A stretch of 64,000 nucleotides of DNA from Lindgomyces ingoldianus (GCF_010093535.1 NW_022985182.1:755785-819784), one strand, 5' to 3'; positions 1 to 12,732 are shown, counted from the first letter of the stretch. Made by a program: numbers and translations. Notes: a model not told the origin generated them from the letters alone.

Positions 1-3000
1 AAGGGGTTTTTTGGGGGGCCCACGCGCATGCAAGATGTGCAACGTACTTAAGTCGCTCGCTTCTCTGTACCATAACCATATCGCTGGATTTCGTCCACGA
101 GAGTGGAGACGCGCAATCTTCACGCACGCACACAACCCACTTTGGACGATTTGGAAACACACTGTGCGTGAGGCAAAGGACCCACAGGAACGTGGGCGTG
201 GTGATATACCTAGTTTGCTAAATGCAGGTGCGTGAAACGCGTAGACCCCGGAAATGGGGAAAGTTTGAATCAAATGCCACTGTGCACGGATGGAGGTTAC
301 AGTCGTGTGGGATATGACCTGATATAGCTTCTTTCTCTGGTAAGAGGAGAGGTGGCTGTCGGGGTGAAGAAGTAGTAGAGGGGTTCTGGTTGGGAAGGTG
401 TGCGGATGATACAGAATTATGCGTTGAGGCGCTGGGCTTTCACGTCTGTCGAATCGATCACGGACTGAACGCATATTGTTCGCCGATTGCGTGCTCCAAG
501 TCGCCGAACACTGCACTACACATTTTGCATCACTATCGAGCGAAAACCCCCCGGACACCACTTTCCAGGTGCGATGGTAGTACCGTGATTTCTTAGACCA
601 CGACTAGCTTGAATGATGTTAGTCATCACCAAGCAACTCGAACATCTCCCCGTCTCCCTTTCCTTTTGTTGTCGTTTCGCCCATGGCATTGTTTCCTTAA
701 AAATTCAATTAGTCTTTCCACATCTACCACTTCAAACTGTAGAATAGCAGCCAACCCAAAACAGGCCGCACCTTCTCGAATTTTGGACCGTCCTCTCCTT
801 TTTTCATGCTTACCCACAGACGAAGACGAGCATATATTAGCCATAGTCTGTAGTTTGCTGTACTGGCCTAAATGGAACCCCTCATAGCTACGAGCAATCC
901 CCTGTCATCCACTCTCTTGATATCAACACACCCAACTCCGGAGTTGGTATCAATGCTCCCAAGGAACATAGCATTATTTCTGGAGTACTTCTGCTCTACT
1001 TTCGCAGCATCAACATGAGCCCTATGGCCTTTGAAGATCAAGGAGAACCTGTTCGGATTTAGACTACGATTCGAGATATCTCCTTCGTTGGCCATCTCCC
1101 GGTATCCAGCATATTATTCGCAATAATTTCCGGTTTCTCCTTACGTCGGGAGGAGCGCCTCAGCACAGTCATTAGATATTTCTCGTGTTCAAAAAAAAAT
1201 CTTGGCTTCACTCTTTCCACATCGATGTGAGAGCTAAACTCTCTGAAGTCTAAGGAGAACTGGAACGAATTTAATACGCGATTTGAGGGTTTTCCACTCC
1301 GGGGCCGTTGTCCAGTATCAGGTGTGCTTTCACAATACCGTACGGATTCTTCTTCTGTCGAGACGACAGCCACAGTATGTTCATAGTGAGATCCCGGTAC
1401 CATTTTCGAGGTCATTCGTATGAGAAGCTCTACAGAGCAGCATGGTAATCCAGTATATGTCGAGATGGATCCGTGGGTTCTTAATGCAGATACGGGAGGT
1501 CGAGGGCATCTTCGATGTTAACAAGCATCTTCGTACTGTGGGAACACACTCTAAAATCATATGGTAAATGCAATCCCCTAGGTTGCTCTTTCATCCGTTC
1601 CGTGGTTCCTTTAGTGTCCGCTTGGCTTTAATCGACTTCAGCATACTCGACTCGGCCTAAAGGAATGAGGATATTTGTGATCATGTTGTCTCTAGGTGAA
1701 TCCAATCTGGCATGGGTCATTAATCACCCTTTTTTTTATTAATACATCTCGAACAATCGCCGCGGACTCATCATCAAGATTTTCCCTTTTTGAACTCCAA
1801 GCATGGGCATTATCCTCTGTAATTTTTGAAGAGAAGTCTGGCCACGCATAAAAATTGTGCATTGATCCTTTCCGTTTATCTCGTCACGATTCACATCCCC
1901 AGAGCAGCCAAATTTGCGGCATGCAATTCTGGAATTTGTTATTTTTGCGACCCAATCAAAGAATCCAATACATTTCACAAGCTAAAAACCATTTTGGTCG
2001 GCGGACGACTCCATCGGAGCTGACGTCATCGGGTTTTTAAGTACCAAGCAGACATCGAAACCCACTAGTGCCATTTTATCTTTCTGTAGAGCGGATCTGG
2101 CCTTGCCTTTTTGTGTCGATGAACAGCAGGAAGTCTTTAATTAGTCCCGAGTATACTTTCAAAATCTCTAAAGCACGAGGAATCGTAGAGTTGGTATTAG
2201 TGCTAACAAAAGACTGACGCAGTTAGTATCTCCTCTTCTTGGAACGTTCCATACAGAATTCACGGTACTATAAAACAGCGCACAGTCCACGCATCAGTCC
2301 TATTTTAACATCGTTCGCAAGCTCAACGCACGGTTCTCGCACACATCGATTTGCGCATCGCTAATTTTCGGTATGGCGGCATTCCGACAGTAAGACAAGT
2401 GTTAGAGTCTTCGAAGCCATCTTCCATTTGAGGAAATAGTTTATCTCGAGTTGAGCGCCCAGTCCCCCACCTATGTAAAACACGAATGTTAAGTATGTTT
2501 CACGAATCTAAACTTCGAACATCTAGCGATCCTACGAGGAGTTTGTTCTTTGGCTCTAAATCCCAGCCATTGTTTGATCTTGTGCATTATCCAAGTTGTT
2601 GCTTGACGTTAATTCTATTTCCAGGCTCTCCCATTTGGACAATCCAGTTCTGCGCATTCGTTTTGTTCGAGCACCCATTTTCGAGGAGCAAAGCGACCCC
2701 AAAGCAAACATTCAATTTTGGTCTTTATGCTTTGTCCTTTGTTCCAAGACTGCCGGATGCGACCTTCAATCAGAGAAAGAAGTAGCCGCATGGCGGAGAT
2801 CGGTCCCACAGGTTCTGAACCTGGCTGCTCCTGCAGTGACTTTTTAATATGACTCTAAGCCCAAATGCCATTCTCAGACATGTCTCAAATTTCCTATCCC
2901 TTTGTTTCCAAATGTAGAGAGACGCCATTCCTACTTTCTCCATTGTTTTCTTTATGCCAATTTCGTCTGCAAGAGACTGGGAGCCCGAAATTAAGCTAAC

Positions 3001-4140
3001 CAAATCTTTTTTTATTCTTTTGCGATAGATCGGGAAGACTAGGGGCATATGATGTATCCGGGTGCTATCTGAAACCGGTCTTGGTTTACCGATTTCTTTG
3101 GGGATTCTAGACTCGGCAGTTCTTCTCAATCATGAAACCACGATACCTTTGTTTTCCGCCCCCAACTCCCAGATCTAGTCATGATGAGACTGTGCAAGCT
3201 TTTGGATTCAGCCCTTGACCTAGCTAGTTCTCTTGCAGACCACTGTTTGGGTAGTGCAAATTTGTAGCATGTGTAACGAAGTGTTTCTGTTTAATCCATG
3301 AGGACATGTGTTGGAACGCCAAGTTTTCACTACTGTGGAGGAAGTCTCGGTACAGTCCATACGGAGAGAAATCCTGGGTTTTATATTGCAGCCTTGCACG
3401 AGTGACTTTTGGGGATACGGTTGGACCTCCCACCAAGCCATTCGTCCTTGGGGAACCGGTTTTATTAGAACTGTTGATGACGAGGTGCCAAATCTAGCTT
3501 TAGAATGGTGCACCCTTCTTTGATTACAGTTGGCCATTTTAGCGGGGAGAGGAGCGGGTAACTAGTCACTTCCTTGAAATCAACCCTTATAATTACTGGC
3601 GGAGGAATCTCTGGGTACATGTCGTATCGAGAAAAGGCAGCATACTGATCAAAACAGGTCCTGTCTCTGTAGCGGATTCCAAGTTCCGGTTCTCGACCGT
3701 GGCGGACCGGCGTAGGATTTTGGATTCCCTGACCTGCAGTGCAGTCATGTAGTTCCACACTAACTCTTTCTATTTAGTCCAAATTCTAGGAATGTCGCAT
3801 TCTAGATTGCGCTTAATTCAACACTCTTGACAGACACAATGTCACTCTCCTTGCGATCTTTTCTTCAGGGATTATGGTCTATTTGGACTCGGGATTCTGT
3901 GCATAATTCCTAGGCAGAGAGAATTTGTCGAAGAGGTAGACGGGAGGTCCGAAACCGAACCTATCATGATGTTTTGTCTCCAACAATATTTTATCTCGTG
4001 GGTCTCTTTGAGCTCTCAACTCTAGACATAGCCACAAACTGCATAAACCTCTTACTACGTTTCAGGAAGTTGGTGAGAGCTGCATAGGATTGTGTTCTTG
4101 AAAGTTCTCAAGATCCAAGGGCAACAAAGGTGGGTATTGT
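1..4140. other. No gene recognised (accessory or decayed DNA)
   Basis: Open frames here are short, overlap on both strands and match no family I know. Minus-strand frames at 868-1415 and 2615-3758 are the longest runs but are repeatedly interrupted. I read the tract as decayed or non-coding accessory DNA. Confidence 0.5.
1028..1330 (-). repeat. Diverged direct repeat, about 213-bp period
   Basis: The stretch starting near 1028 and the stretch starting near 1241 align over about 90 bp with clear but imperfect identity; both contain AAGGAGAAC and end in CGCAAT or CACAAT. Read on the minus strand, both give a peptide with an F-S-L-x-F core followed by an H-[VI]-D motif. This suggests a repeated domain in a decayed gene that I do not recognise. 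Confidence 0.4.
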
Positions 4141-4144
4141 CTGA

Positions 4145-4320
4145 GCGTAATGTAGAACGTAATCTCTTGTCTGTGCTCTAGGGGTTACGTGTACATAAGA
4201 ACCCTCTCTCTTTGCACAAAGAGAAAGGATGTAGTTAAATATAATTATTACCTGCCACTAGTTTTTCTGCGCCTTTAGGCAAATACCTAAGCTATCTAAC
4301 ACTAATTAGTCTGTTAACTA
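4145..4320 (+). repeat. Left member of an inverted repeat pair (retroelement-like fragment)
   Basis: The reverse complement of this segment matches 6950-7130 over about 180 bp, including a hairpin-like CCCTCTCTCTTT...AAAGAGA core, the GTACATAAGAACCC block and an adjacent TTCTGCGCCTT...AATACCTAAGC block. This copy is more AT-rich, as expected after RIP-type C-to-T decay. It may be an LTR plus flanking internal sequence of a retroelement, but no coding domain supports that. Confidence 0.55.
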
Positions 4321-4367
4321 GCAGACAGATTTACAAGGATAGGCTTTTAACTGCTTGTACAACAGTC

Positions 4368-4590
4368 CAGCACCTACTGCGTACGTAGCAACGCAGAGAG
4401 GGCGCTTAATTGCTAAGCTGTTGTACGCCCCTAGAGTTAATAAATTGCACACAAAAAGCCAGCACCCACTGCGTGCGTAGCCATGTAGAGAGGGCGTACG
4501 TCGCTAAGCTTTCGCGCTCCCTAGAGATAAATTGCAAAAAGGTGTACAATTAATCATCTGCTGCGTGCGTAGCTACACAGAGGAAGGGAC
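4368..4590 (+). repeat. Tandem repeat, about 92-bp period, 2.4 copies
   Basis: Units start near 4368 (CAGCACCTACTGCGTACGTAG) and 4460 (CAGCACCCACTGCGTGCGTAG), with a partial third near 4555. Each of the first two units continues through GAGAGGGCG, GCTAAGCT and CCTAGAG to TAAATTGCA. No gene overlaps it. Confidence 0.75.
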
Positions 4591-4619
4591 TTATTGCCAC
4601 CCCTTTACAAACTTTCACC

Positions 4620-4890
4620 CTCCCAGGATCGAATTCTCCGTACGGAGGCGTGCTCATCGAGCCTCCGTACGTCTATCTCCACACACCCCTCCCCCCAGGA
4701 TCGAATCGACCGTACAAGAGCGCGTTCTTCAAGAGCCTCTGTACACCCCCCCTCTCAATCAAATTCCCTGTACAGAGGCGTGCTCACCAAGCCTCTGCAC
4801 GTCTATCTCCACACCCCCCTCCCCATAGGATTAAATCAACTGTACAAGAGCGCGCTCTTTAAGAGCCTCTGTACACCCCCCTTACCCCCC
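4620..4890 (+). repeat. Tandem dimer of hairpin-forming units, about 130-bp period
   Basis: GTCTATCTCCACAC occurs at 4671 and again at 4801. Each unit has two inverted repeats. The best is at 4639-4671, with perfect 11-bp arms CGTACGGAGGC and GCCTCCGTACG around an 11-nt loop. The equivalent at 4770-4800 has one mismatch. A second, imperfect hairpin beginning GTACAAGAGC follows in each unit. Stretches of C separate the hairpins. Confidence 0.75.
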
Positions 4891-4899
4891 TCTTAATTA

Positions 4900-7800
4900 A
4901 ATTCTCTATACAGAAAGAAGTAAGGGATGCATGCTTCCTGCTACCGTCGCAAAATCTAGCTAAGCCGACTTCTAGAGGCTTAGGCGAGGGACACATAGAC
5001 TAACAGTACAGAGTTCCTCACAAAAATATTTGAGGATTAGAATGAGCAGCCGGAGAATTCAATCAACACTTCCAGGTTCAAAGTGGCACTCTTTCTTCTC
5101 AAAGAGAACAATTCCTGGTCAGGCTAAGCCCTCCACCGACGCCGCGCCTCTCAAACTCAACATCGTGACTATCTGAGAAAATATATTGGAAATAAAAGTG
5201 GTTGATCCCTATCATGGCTATATTAAAATCCCTTACTTCAAGACAATGTTCTTTGTGGTTACTTTCTAGCATACTCAGCTAGCTCATAGAAAACATCGCC
5301 GGAAACTAGAAATCATGCAACCTTGCTCTCAGAATTAATAAATAGCGTTGGGAGATTTGAGTGGAACTTGAGAATATATTTCTGAAAGACAGCTAACTGA
5401 TACAATAGTGGTTCCATAGAGTCCCAATAAGGAGTACCTAGCCAATCAGTGCGACAGTATCCAACGGGACCGTCGCTAAAGTGTTTCTCGGCTCCTTAAA
5501 AACAAGATTCTATCGCTTCTATGTTCCGATTTCGAACCAGTTGCTCCAAAGCCAGACAGTATGAGGAGCCATGGCTAGGAGGAACAGGACTATGCACTCT
5601 CGAAACTCAAGGATCGGATTTAGGAGTTTATCATCTGCCTTTTATTCTCTAACTTAGTATAGTATCTCCTATCATTATTCAATGGCCAACGCGACAAAAT
5701 ATCTAACTTATGGCTATAAAAAGTGGGTTTACAATAGAAAGGTCGCCGTCTTAGAGGTTCGCTCGCTACCGAAGGTTATGGCCGAATCATTTATGGAATA
5801 TATCGAGGCTATATACATCGAAAACCGCACTAAATATAATTGCAGTGCCACTACCGGGAGAAGATTTGCTTCTCAAGGTGGATAAACATAACTGCATTAG
5901 AGAGGAAGTGCTTTGCGTGGCGCATTCCTCAGCATGACTACCACATCCACGACCTCGACCTGATCGACTCTCTAACGCAAACGGATCGCGCTCTTTATTC
6001 CCTGGAGAAACTAGACTAAATTTCCCCCCAAAAATAGTCCCCCCCGAAATAATGAAGCAAGAGAGGAGTTGGCTGTTGAAAATCCAGGATAGATAGCTAC
6101 ATGCCACCATCGCCACTCCTGGACCTCCATTACTTGTGCCGAAAATACTATGATAGTGAGAAAAATATACTCAGGCCGTTTGACCAAATTTTTGCAATTG
6201 GATACCAGAAATCTTCTCCAAGATCTTTTACGCTCGATATGGACAGCAGCCATTCCAATAAGAGCCTCAAAGAAATTCTCTATGGGAGAGAAACCAACAC
6301 CCGAAGCTTGTCTGGATGTGGCCGTGGCTAGAAAAGAAATTAGCGAGACTAATCACCATATCGGGATTTCGTCTTGGTGGCCACTAGGAACGACCATACG
6401 CTTTCAAACAAGATAACCTAAACAAGTAGTTGCTCCGGAAAACTTGCCCCGATTCTGAAACGTAGACGGACCCTTAGAATTTTATAGGAGATTTTTGCCC
6501 TCTCCTAGGGTAAACGAAAATTCAAAACAATGTCGAGTAAGAAATATGTTGCTTTCTGTGGATGTTGCTGGAAGTCCAAGAGCTCAGCGAAAGCAAACAT
6601 AGGTAGCGCCTACCTTGATCAAGAAGTCGTAGCTAATCCAATTTATGTGTGTGTGGGTATATGTGCGTGGGGCTTCTGAGCTTAAAGAATGGCCTGAAAA
6701 TATCACTACGAAATAAAATTCTACTTACTCGACATGACATCAACAGGGCCGCAGCAAGATCCCCGATTGAAACCTCTTATTCTGGATTGGTATGCATTGA
6801 CCCTTAAATAGTTGCAAAACAGCAAAAAGGCATTAAAAATCTAGGCATGTTTGCGAAACCCCAAGCAGACCACCAAAGCTTCCGGACCCCCAAGTTGCAA
6901 CAGTATTTATTATACTACCCGGCACCTCTCTGTCGAAGGAATTTGGATTGCAGATCAAGGCATACCTGTCGGATGGCTTAGGTATTCACCCGAAGGCGCA
7001 GAAGAAGAATTGGTGGCAGGCAACAATTATATTTGACTACACCCTCTCTCTTTGTGCGAAGAGAGAGGGTTCTTATGTACACATAACCCCTAGCGCATAG
7101 GCTAGATATTACTTTCTACATTACGTTTAGACACTAGCAACTTTTTGTTGTTGTAAAGTTGCTTATTTATCCTGCCTTTTCTGTCCTTCTTTTTTAAGGA
7201 GGGCCTTAAGTAAACTTTCTACATATAATATCTACTAACTTTTTAACAAAGAATTATTTCTAAGACGTGCGTCTTTTCTGCTAGTTTAGCGTACAAAAAG
7301 GAGTCTATTAGGGAGGGGGGAAAGAGGGGGTACAAAGGCTTAGGAGTGAGTGCGCTTCTGCTCCCTTCAGTGGAGATAATTCCAGTGTCCTTCGAGATAT
7401 TTGAAAGAGAGAATTCATAATTCTATAGTGCGACATTGGAAAGAGAGTTTTCGATAGAAAAAGTACAAGAGCGGAAAAACACCTTAGATATCGGACCCAT
7501 GTCCGCTAGGGTGAGTGTATGGGATCCGAGATGCAGGATAATTCGCCAGAGACAGAATCCCATGTCACATTTAGACTTGAAACATAGTTCCAAGCGATGA
7601 AAAATGCCGACCGTCGCTGCCACATGCCTGGGTGCTGAGTGTAAAAAAAAAATTGCATGTAGGAAGGAGTTGGTGTTCCAAAACTCTTTAGCCACGCAGA
7701 CATGACTGAAGTAGTGATTGGAGTGGAAGGTCGAGCGCTGATGTTTCTACGAGGTCGAGGCCCAGGAGATGGAGGGAGAGATATAGAGGTAGGTGATGAT

Positions 7801-8630
7801 GGTGAGCACCATGATCTATTCTCCGCAAATCCCAAAGGCAGGTGGAGAATGTTGCAGTGACAAATCGACATGTAGACTGGGGCAGACCGGTGCAGACAGA
7901 AGCCTGCTTAAGAAATGCAGCAAAATATAAGCGGCGTGCGAACAGCAGACATCCTTCTTGATTCCGTGCCGGGCGATATTATAATACAAAAAGCAACAGA
8001 TGATAACATTTGCTCCGCTAATGTTGGGCTGGCGCCACCACAACCCTTAATATCTTTCGCACCTAATACCATACCAGCTATTCCACTCCCATCGCTGCAA
8101 GACCAAGCCCCACATGCATCTCAATCCCTTCTCCAGCCAGACCTAACCAATCCCACAAACCCATCGAATAAGGAAATGCCACAGCCGACATGCAAACACC
8201 AACGCTATGCAAATCCCCAACCCACAAACCACAAATCGCAATCTGATCTATACCAACCCTTTGCATCTCGCTCCACTCGCAGTCTATACATGTATGCAAA
8301 CAGGAGTGGTAAGTGGATCCGGTTCCCAGATGAATAGATCCATATGCATGAAGCTCCAAAATACACTGCAATATCACACACAAGCAAACCGCGCTCTCAA
8401 AGCCAATCCAGAACCCGATTCAATCTCGTCTTCAATTTCTTACACTTTTTGTCATCATTATCATCGCCTCTTCCATCGCTCCCACTGCCATCACAATCGT
8501 TCGGTTTATGATCTAGTTTGCTGTCGACATTGCCGTCACCGCCAGAATGCTTGCCGTCCTCTCCATTAGGCCTGGGAATGTGAAGTAAGCACCAAGGAAA
8601 CAGATAGGCTAGCATATCTTGTCAGACGTC
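4900..8630. other. No gene recognised
   Basis: Small frames at 5682-6416 and 6851-7036 (+) and 7423-8383 (both strands) give no recognisable domain. Apart from the inverted repeat at 6950-7130 nothing repeated was seen. The part next to 8639 is probably the 3' flank of the DUF8035 gene. Confidence 0.45.
6950..7130 (-). repeat. Right member of the inverted repeat pair
   Basis: This is the partner of 4145-4320 in opposite orientation and the less AT-mutated copy. It includes a near-perfect hairpin at about 7039-7067 (CCCTCTCTC...GAGAGAGGG). A short plus-strand frame (6851-7036) ends inside it; its peptide is not recognisable. Confidence 0.55.
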
Positions 8631-8638
8631 TGATCAAA

Positions 8639-11402
8639 TCACCTTCCAGCCTCGATCATACGCGGTCGCTCTCGGTCCCTATCGCGATCCCGATCTCGGT
8701 CCCGATCCCGTGGAATATCATTGTCGTCGTCGTCATCATCATCATAATCTCGCCGATGGCCCCTGTCTTCCTCATCACGGTGGCTACGGTGGCTTCGTCG
8801 CTCCTTGTCTCGGCGCTCGCGGCGTTCATATTCGTCTTCTGTAGATGTATTAGTATCACGCATGGCTCCTTGAGGAGGGGGTCGACGTGCCTCTAGCCTC
8901 GCGAATCTCTCTAGTTCGATCTGCCAACTGCTGAATCTCTTGCTTGGTCAGAACCCTTAAAACGATGACGCAGTCCATGCGCTCCTCGAAGCGCTCCTTG
9001 GCTTCCTCCAAGGCCTCGGGGTTGACAAGTCGACGGTCGACCTTGGTCCAGCGAGCACCTGGTGGAACATCCTTGCCCTTCAATGCGCTCTTATGCGGAG
9101 CAACACCCTCTCGAATCGGATCAGGATCCTCAGGGAACTTCGCGGTCGGCTTACGAAGGATGCCTTTAGGTTGAGAAGGAGGCTCCCTGGGCGGAGCGAC
9201 GATCTGGACAGACCGTCCAGGCTCGCGTTCAACGGCAGGAGAGGTAAGTGAGTCAGGCTCTTGGACAATGTCAGTGTCCAAAACACTTCCAGAACGGTCG
9301 TTGTAGCGGGAGTGCGCCGGCTCTGCAACATTTGAAGCGGGAACGCGAGAACGGTATTCATCTGAGCCATCGCGGGACCTCTCTCGTTCTTCTTTTCGTC
9401 GACGACGGTCCTTATCTCTATCTGCATCAATATATTCCATATCGCGGGCGCCTCGACCACTACGCTCAGCCTCCTGTTGAATCCGGCGCCGGTATTCTTC
9501 ATCAGGATCGACTCCGGTCTCCTTCGGAGCTGGCTCTATTCGACGGTCGGTCTCTCGGGCCACATCTCGGTCGACGTAGTGACGGGGTCGCTCATCGCTG
9601 CTGCCGTCTGAAGAAGGAGCACGTCGATGTCTTCTCTCCCTATCATCGTCATCGTGTCGGCGGCCCTTGACTTTAGGATCGGCATCTTGAGTCGAAGCAT
9701 AGGTAGCGGTGGCGGGTGGCAGGCGCTCCTCAGGACCTCTATCTCGACGATCACGCTCATCACGCTCTTTTCGCCTCTCACGCTCTCTGTCAGAGTCCCG
9801 ATCTCGGTCTCGGTCCCTATCTCGAGACTTCAGAGCTTCGGCGGCGCCATAGGTTGCAGCAGCGGCACCAGCTGCGAGCGGGACGATAGGAGCAATGTGA
9901 CCACGGTCATCGACATCCCTCTCGCGACGGTCTCTATCTCGCTCTCGAGGACGGTCTTCGTAGCCAGGGGCAACCTCGCGTTCTCGTGGAATTCGAGCCT
10001 CCGGCATGCGGGCTTCAGCGCGGTCGGGAGCGTAGTACGGCACCGTGTATTCCTCTGCCCTTCCCCGTCCCGTCTCGGAAGTTGGCCAGATGGGTTGGCG
10101 GTCAAGGCTCGGGTCACGTGCGAGGTTGGGATTACCCGGACCGGGTGCAATACCGAAACCTCGAGTAGTTACTTCGCGGTCCTCAAACCTATTAGAGGGG
10201 TATTGCCGCCTATTCTCTGGTTCCCTGTCTCGACGGTCGTATTCATCGTGATAGATTTCTCGACGGTGATCTCGCGGCTCCTGATGTACGGTGGTGGTAG
10301 GATGGCGGGTTGAGGACGACCTCGTTGGAGCTGCATCAGCATATGGCTCATACCTCGGCGCGTCTCGAGCCCTATCAATCGAAGACGTCCTAGCGCGTTG
10401 ATCACGAAGACTCCCACTGCCATTCCTAGAAGTGCCACTAGCAATGCCATTGTTAATCTTACTGAAACCTCGAGTGGAAGGAGGGGGGCCAAGTTCTCGG
10501 GTGGAAGTGCGGGGTCCTCTATTGTCTACAATCATGCTAGTCGGACGTGAGCCTCTCTCGACACTCCCAGAGCGTGGTCGACGCCAAGCCGGTTCCGTAT
10601 CTCGGTACATGCCCGCTGCATCTGTGTAAGAATAGCCTTCGTCGCTGAGGTCTGTAGTCCGTATGAGGGGCTTGTTGCGATGATGGTTCCGCCCGCCGCC
10701 AGTAGTGGTGCCGTGAGCCCGAGTGTCTTGACTCTCACGCCTTCGAGGTTCGACAATGTCCTTCTCAGTAATGAGTTTTGACGTATGATTGTCGTCGTCC
10801 ACACTGTAGATTCGCTTATGCTCTCGTCGGGGAGGGTGCGTAATGTAAGTCTCGCCTCGACCATCCCACGATCGAGAGAGAGGGCTGGTTGGGCGGTCAT
10901 GGTGGACACTAAGGCCGTGGCTGCGGATTGGGATCGCCGTTGAAGGTGCCAGAGAAGTGGAAGTGGGTCTGACTAAGCGGTCGTCGGACTCAGTGAGAGT
11001 ATTGCGTCGTGGGCGGCCTGAGTAAGAATCATACTTGACGTTACTGGATCGCGAACCAGAGCTGCTGCTTGGGGCATACGTGTACAGGTGAAGGTGCGGA
11101 GCTGTCGAGCCTGCAACTCTCTCGCCAGCTGTTGTCGGAGACGTTGCCCCTCCCCGCGAATAGTGAGAGTCGTAGTATGGGTCAAACGTGCCAGTTGACG
11201 ACCTGCCTGGATTCACGAGCCGCCGGGGTGAGCTTGGGCGATAGTACCTCGAATCCATGCCGCCAGACTGTGTAACGGATTTCAAAGTCAAAGGAGGGAC
11301 AGCGACGGAATGACGTCGTGAGGGCAGCGCGGGCGGCGGGGTGGGAGTATACGAGTACCGCCGCAAATAGGGAGACTTGGAGGGGATTAGAACACTGCCC
11401 AT
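8639..11402 (-). CDS. DUF8035-domain, Arg/Asp-rich fungal protein
   Basis: Two exons, 11402-8891 and 8838-8639, about 903 residues. Most of the protein is low-complexity, rich in Arg, Asp, Glu, Ser and Pro, with DRDRDR-type runs, so it is probably disordered. Near residues 770-837 lies the conserved DUF8035 stretch with motifs WTKVDRRLVNPEALEEA and DCVIVLRVLT; function unknown. The 52-nt intron (8890-8839) starts with GC (GCACGT) and has a perfect TACTAAT branch site before CTACAG. The only nearby GT, four bases downstream, puts exon 2 out of frame. With GC-AG the join gives REIREAR-E-DEYERRERR and the charged tail continues. The ATG at 11402 has a good context (ACCATGG). An internal ATG at 11258 (MDSRYYRPSSPRR) could be the real start. 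Confidence 0.85.
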
Positions 11403-11633
11403 GGTGATCGGTCAGCCAGTGACGGTGCTAAAGGAAGGTGTTCAAGAACAAACAGACGCGAGAGAATCAGACTTCAGTTCGGGCGACGAACTGTGCCGCA
11501 GTTGGACATACATTCTGGCGTCGGTTTATGACGGGCAGCGAACGGCAGGGCGAGCTGGCCGGACGACTCTCGCAACGCCTGCCGGTGGAGGTGCCCGGGT
11601 CTCCCTGGCGGCTCTGGTGGTGGTGGGAGTAGT

Positions 11634-11671
<38 letters not shown>
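11634..11671 (+). repeat. Homopolymer of 38 G upstream of the DUF8035 gene
   Basis: An uninterrupted run of 38 guanines lies about 230 bp upstream of the DUF8035 start, after a G-rich lead-in (GGTGGTGGTGGGAGTAGT). It is poly-C on the gene's own strand. It may form a G-quadruplex or triplex, or be a length-variable microsatellite or a sequencing artefact. Confidence 0.9.
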
Positions 11672-11672
<1 letters not shown>

Positions 11673-12732
11673 GGTCGAGGTCTCAGATGCCCGAATTGAT
11701 GAGTATCGAGTATGGACGCCCAAAAAGCCGGTCGCAGGCGGTAAGGTGCCGCGCCAAGGCAGGGAAGAGGGAGAGTCTGTATGCAGAAACAACGTGAGGT
11801 TCGCAGTACCAAGCAGGGAGCTCCCAGGGACAATTGAAGTCACCGGGCAGGAGATCGATGGGCGAGGCAGCAAATGGGATGGAGAGGGCCAGCGCGCTGG
11901 CTGGTGGGGCAGGCGCGGTGTGGTGGAACGGGGAAGGTGCGCTCGGCCGCGGCAGAGATGGCGCACAGAGGGAAAGAACAAAAAATGAGTATCGTGAGTC
12001 GGGCGTGTGTTGTGTGCGCAGGGCCTGCGCCTTGACTTGGGTTCTATGGAAGAGCAAGATCAGCGGAGACTATGACATCGATCCGTCTGGGGTGCCAAGG
12101 ACCACTCGCTGTCCCCTGCAGTCCAGTGCGCGCGATTGGCTGGCTCGAACCTCACAGTATCGGCTGTAACCACGCACCGAATCAGCACAATTCGAAGTGT
12201 CAAGCGCGCTGACCAGGTGTGCCGCCGGTAGCTGGGCCCTCAGCCGAGCTGGAAATGCTTCACTCCCAGCGCCTAAACCATGGCATCTCACGGCCGACTC
12301 TGCCTGCATCCGGACACCGGACACCGGACGTCGCCTCCGCTTCAGCTTCTGGGCAGTCACGACTGCCGTCGCCTGCCATCAAGCTATTCACGCCGAGAAA
12401 GGGTAGCCCTGCGAGCCAGCCCAACTAGGTCCATCTGTCATGGAAATCAAGGCATCACGGCGCCCCGACTGGCAGAAGACCCTATTCTTGATGCGATCTT
12501 CACTCCGGAACACGTAGCAGTGCATTGCACTTCACTGCCAAAATGGTATCATGTACCTGCTGCGCGCTTGGTCCATACATACGACGTGACATTAGAGTCG
12601 AGGTGGCAGCAGAGAATGCATTCTTTTGTTTACACAGTACATAGAAGCTAGCACCAAGTCTGTACCTTCACCCGAGATCTCTTCTGTGTTGTGTGGAGGT
12701 GTCAGTGTGGACTGCGGTGCTGGCTTGTAGAT
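11672..12732. other. Intergenic, no gene recognised
   Basis: GC-rich overlapping frames on both strands show no known motif. Position suggests the promoter of the DUF8035 gene and the 3' flank of the permease gene. Confidence 0.4.

Noticed and set aside
5682..6416. Possible cytochrome P450 or other enzyme remnant
   Set aside because: Initial residues looked protein-like, but no P450 signature or any other domain motif could be found in any frame.
9627..10313. 228-codon plus-strand frame
   Set aside because: It lies wholly antisense to the Arg/Asp-rich DUF8035 coding sequence; composition bias there opens all frames.
11377..11988. 203-codon frame through the poly-G tract
   Set aside because: It encodes a poly-Gly run and low-complexity peptide only because the G run is open in every frame; overlaps the DUF8035 start.
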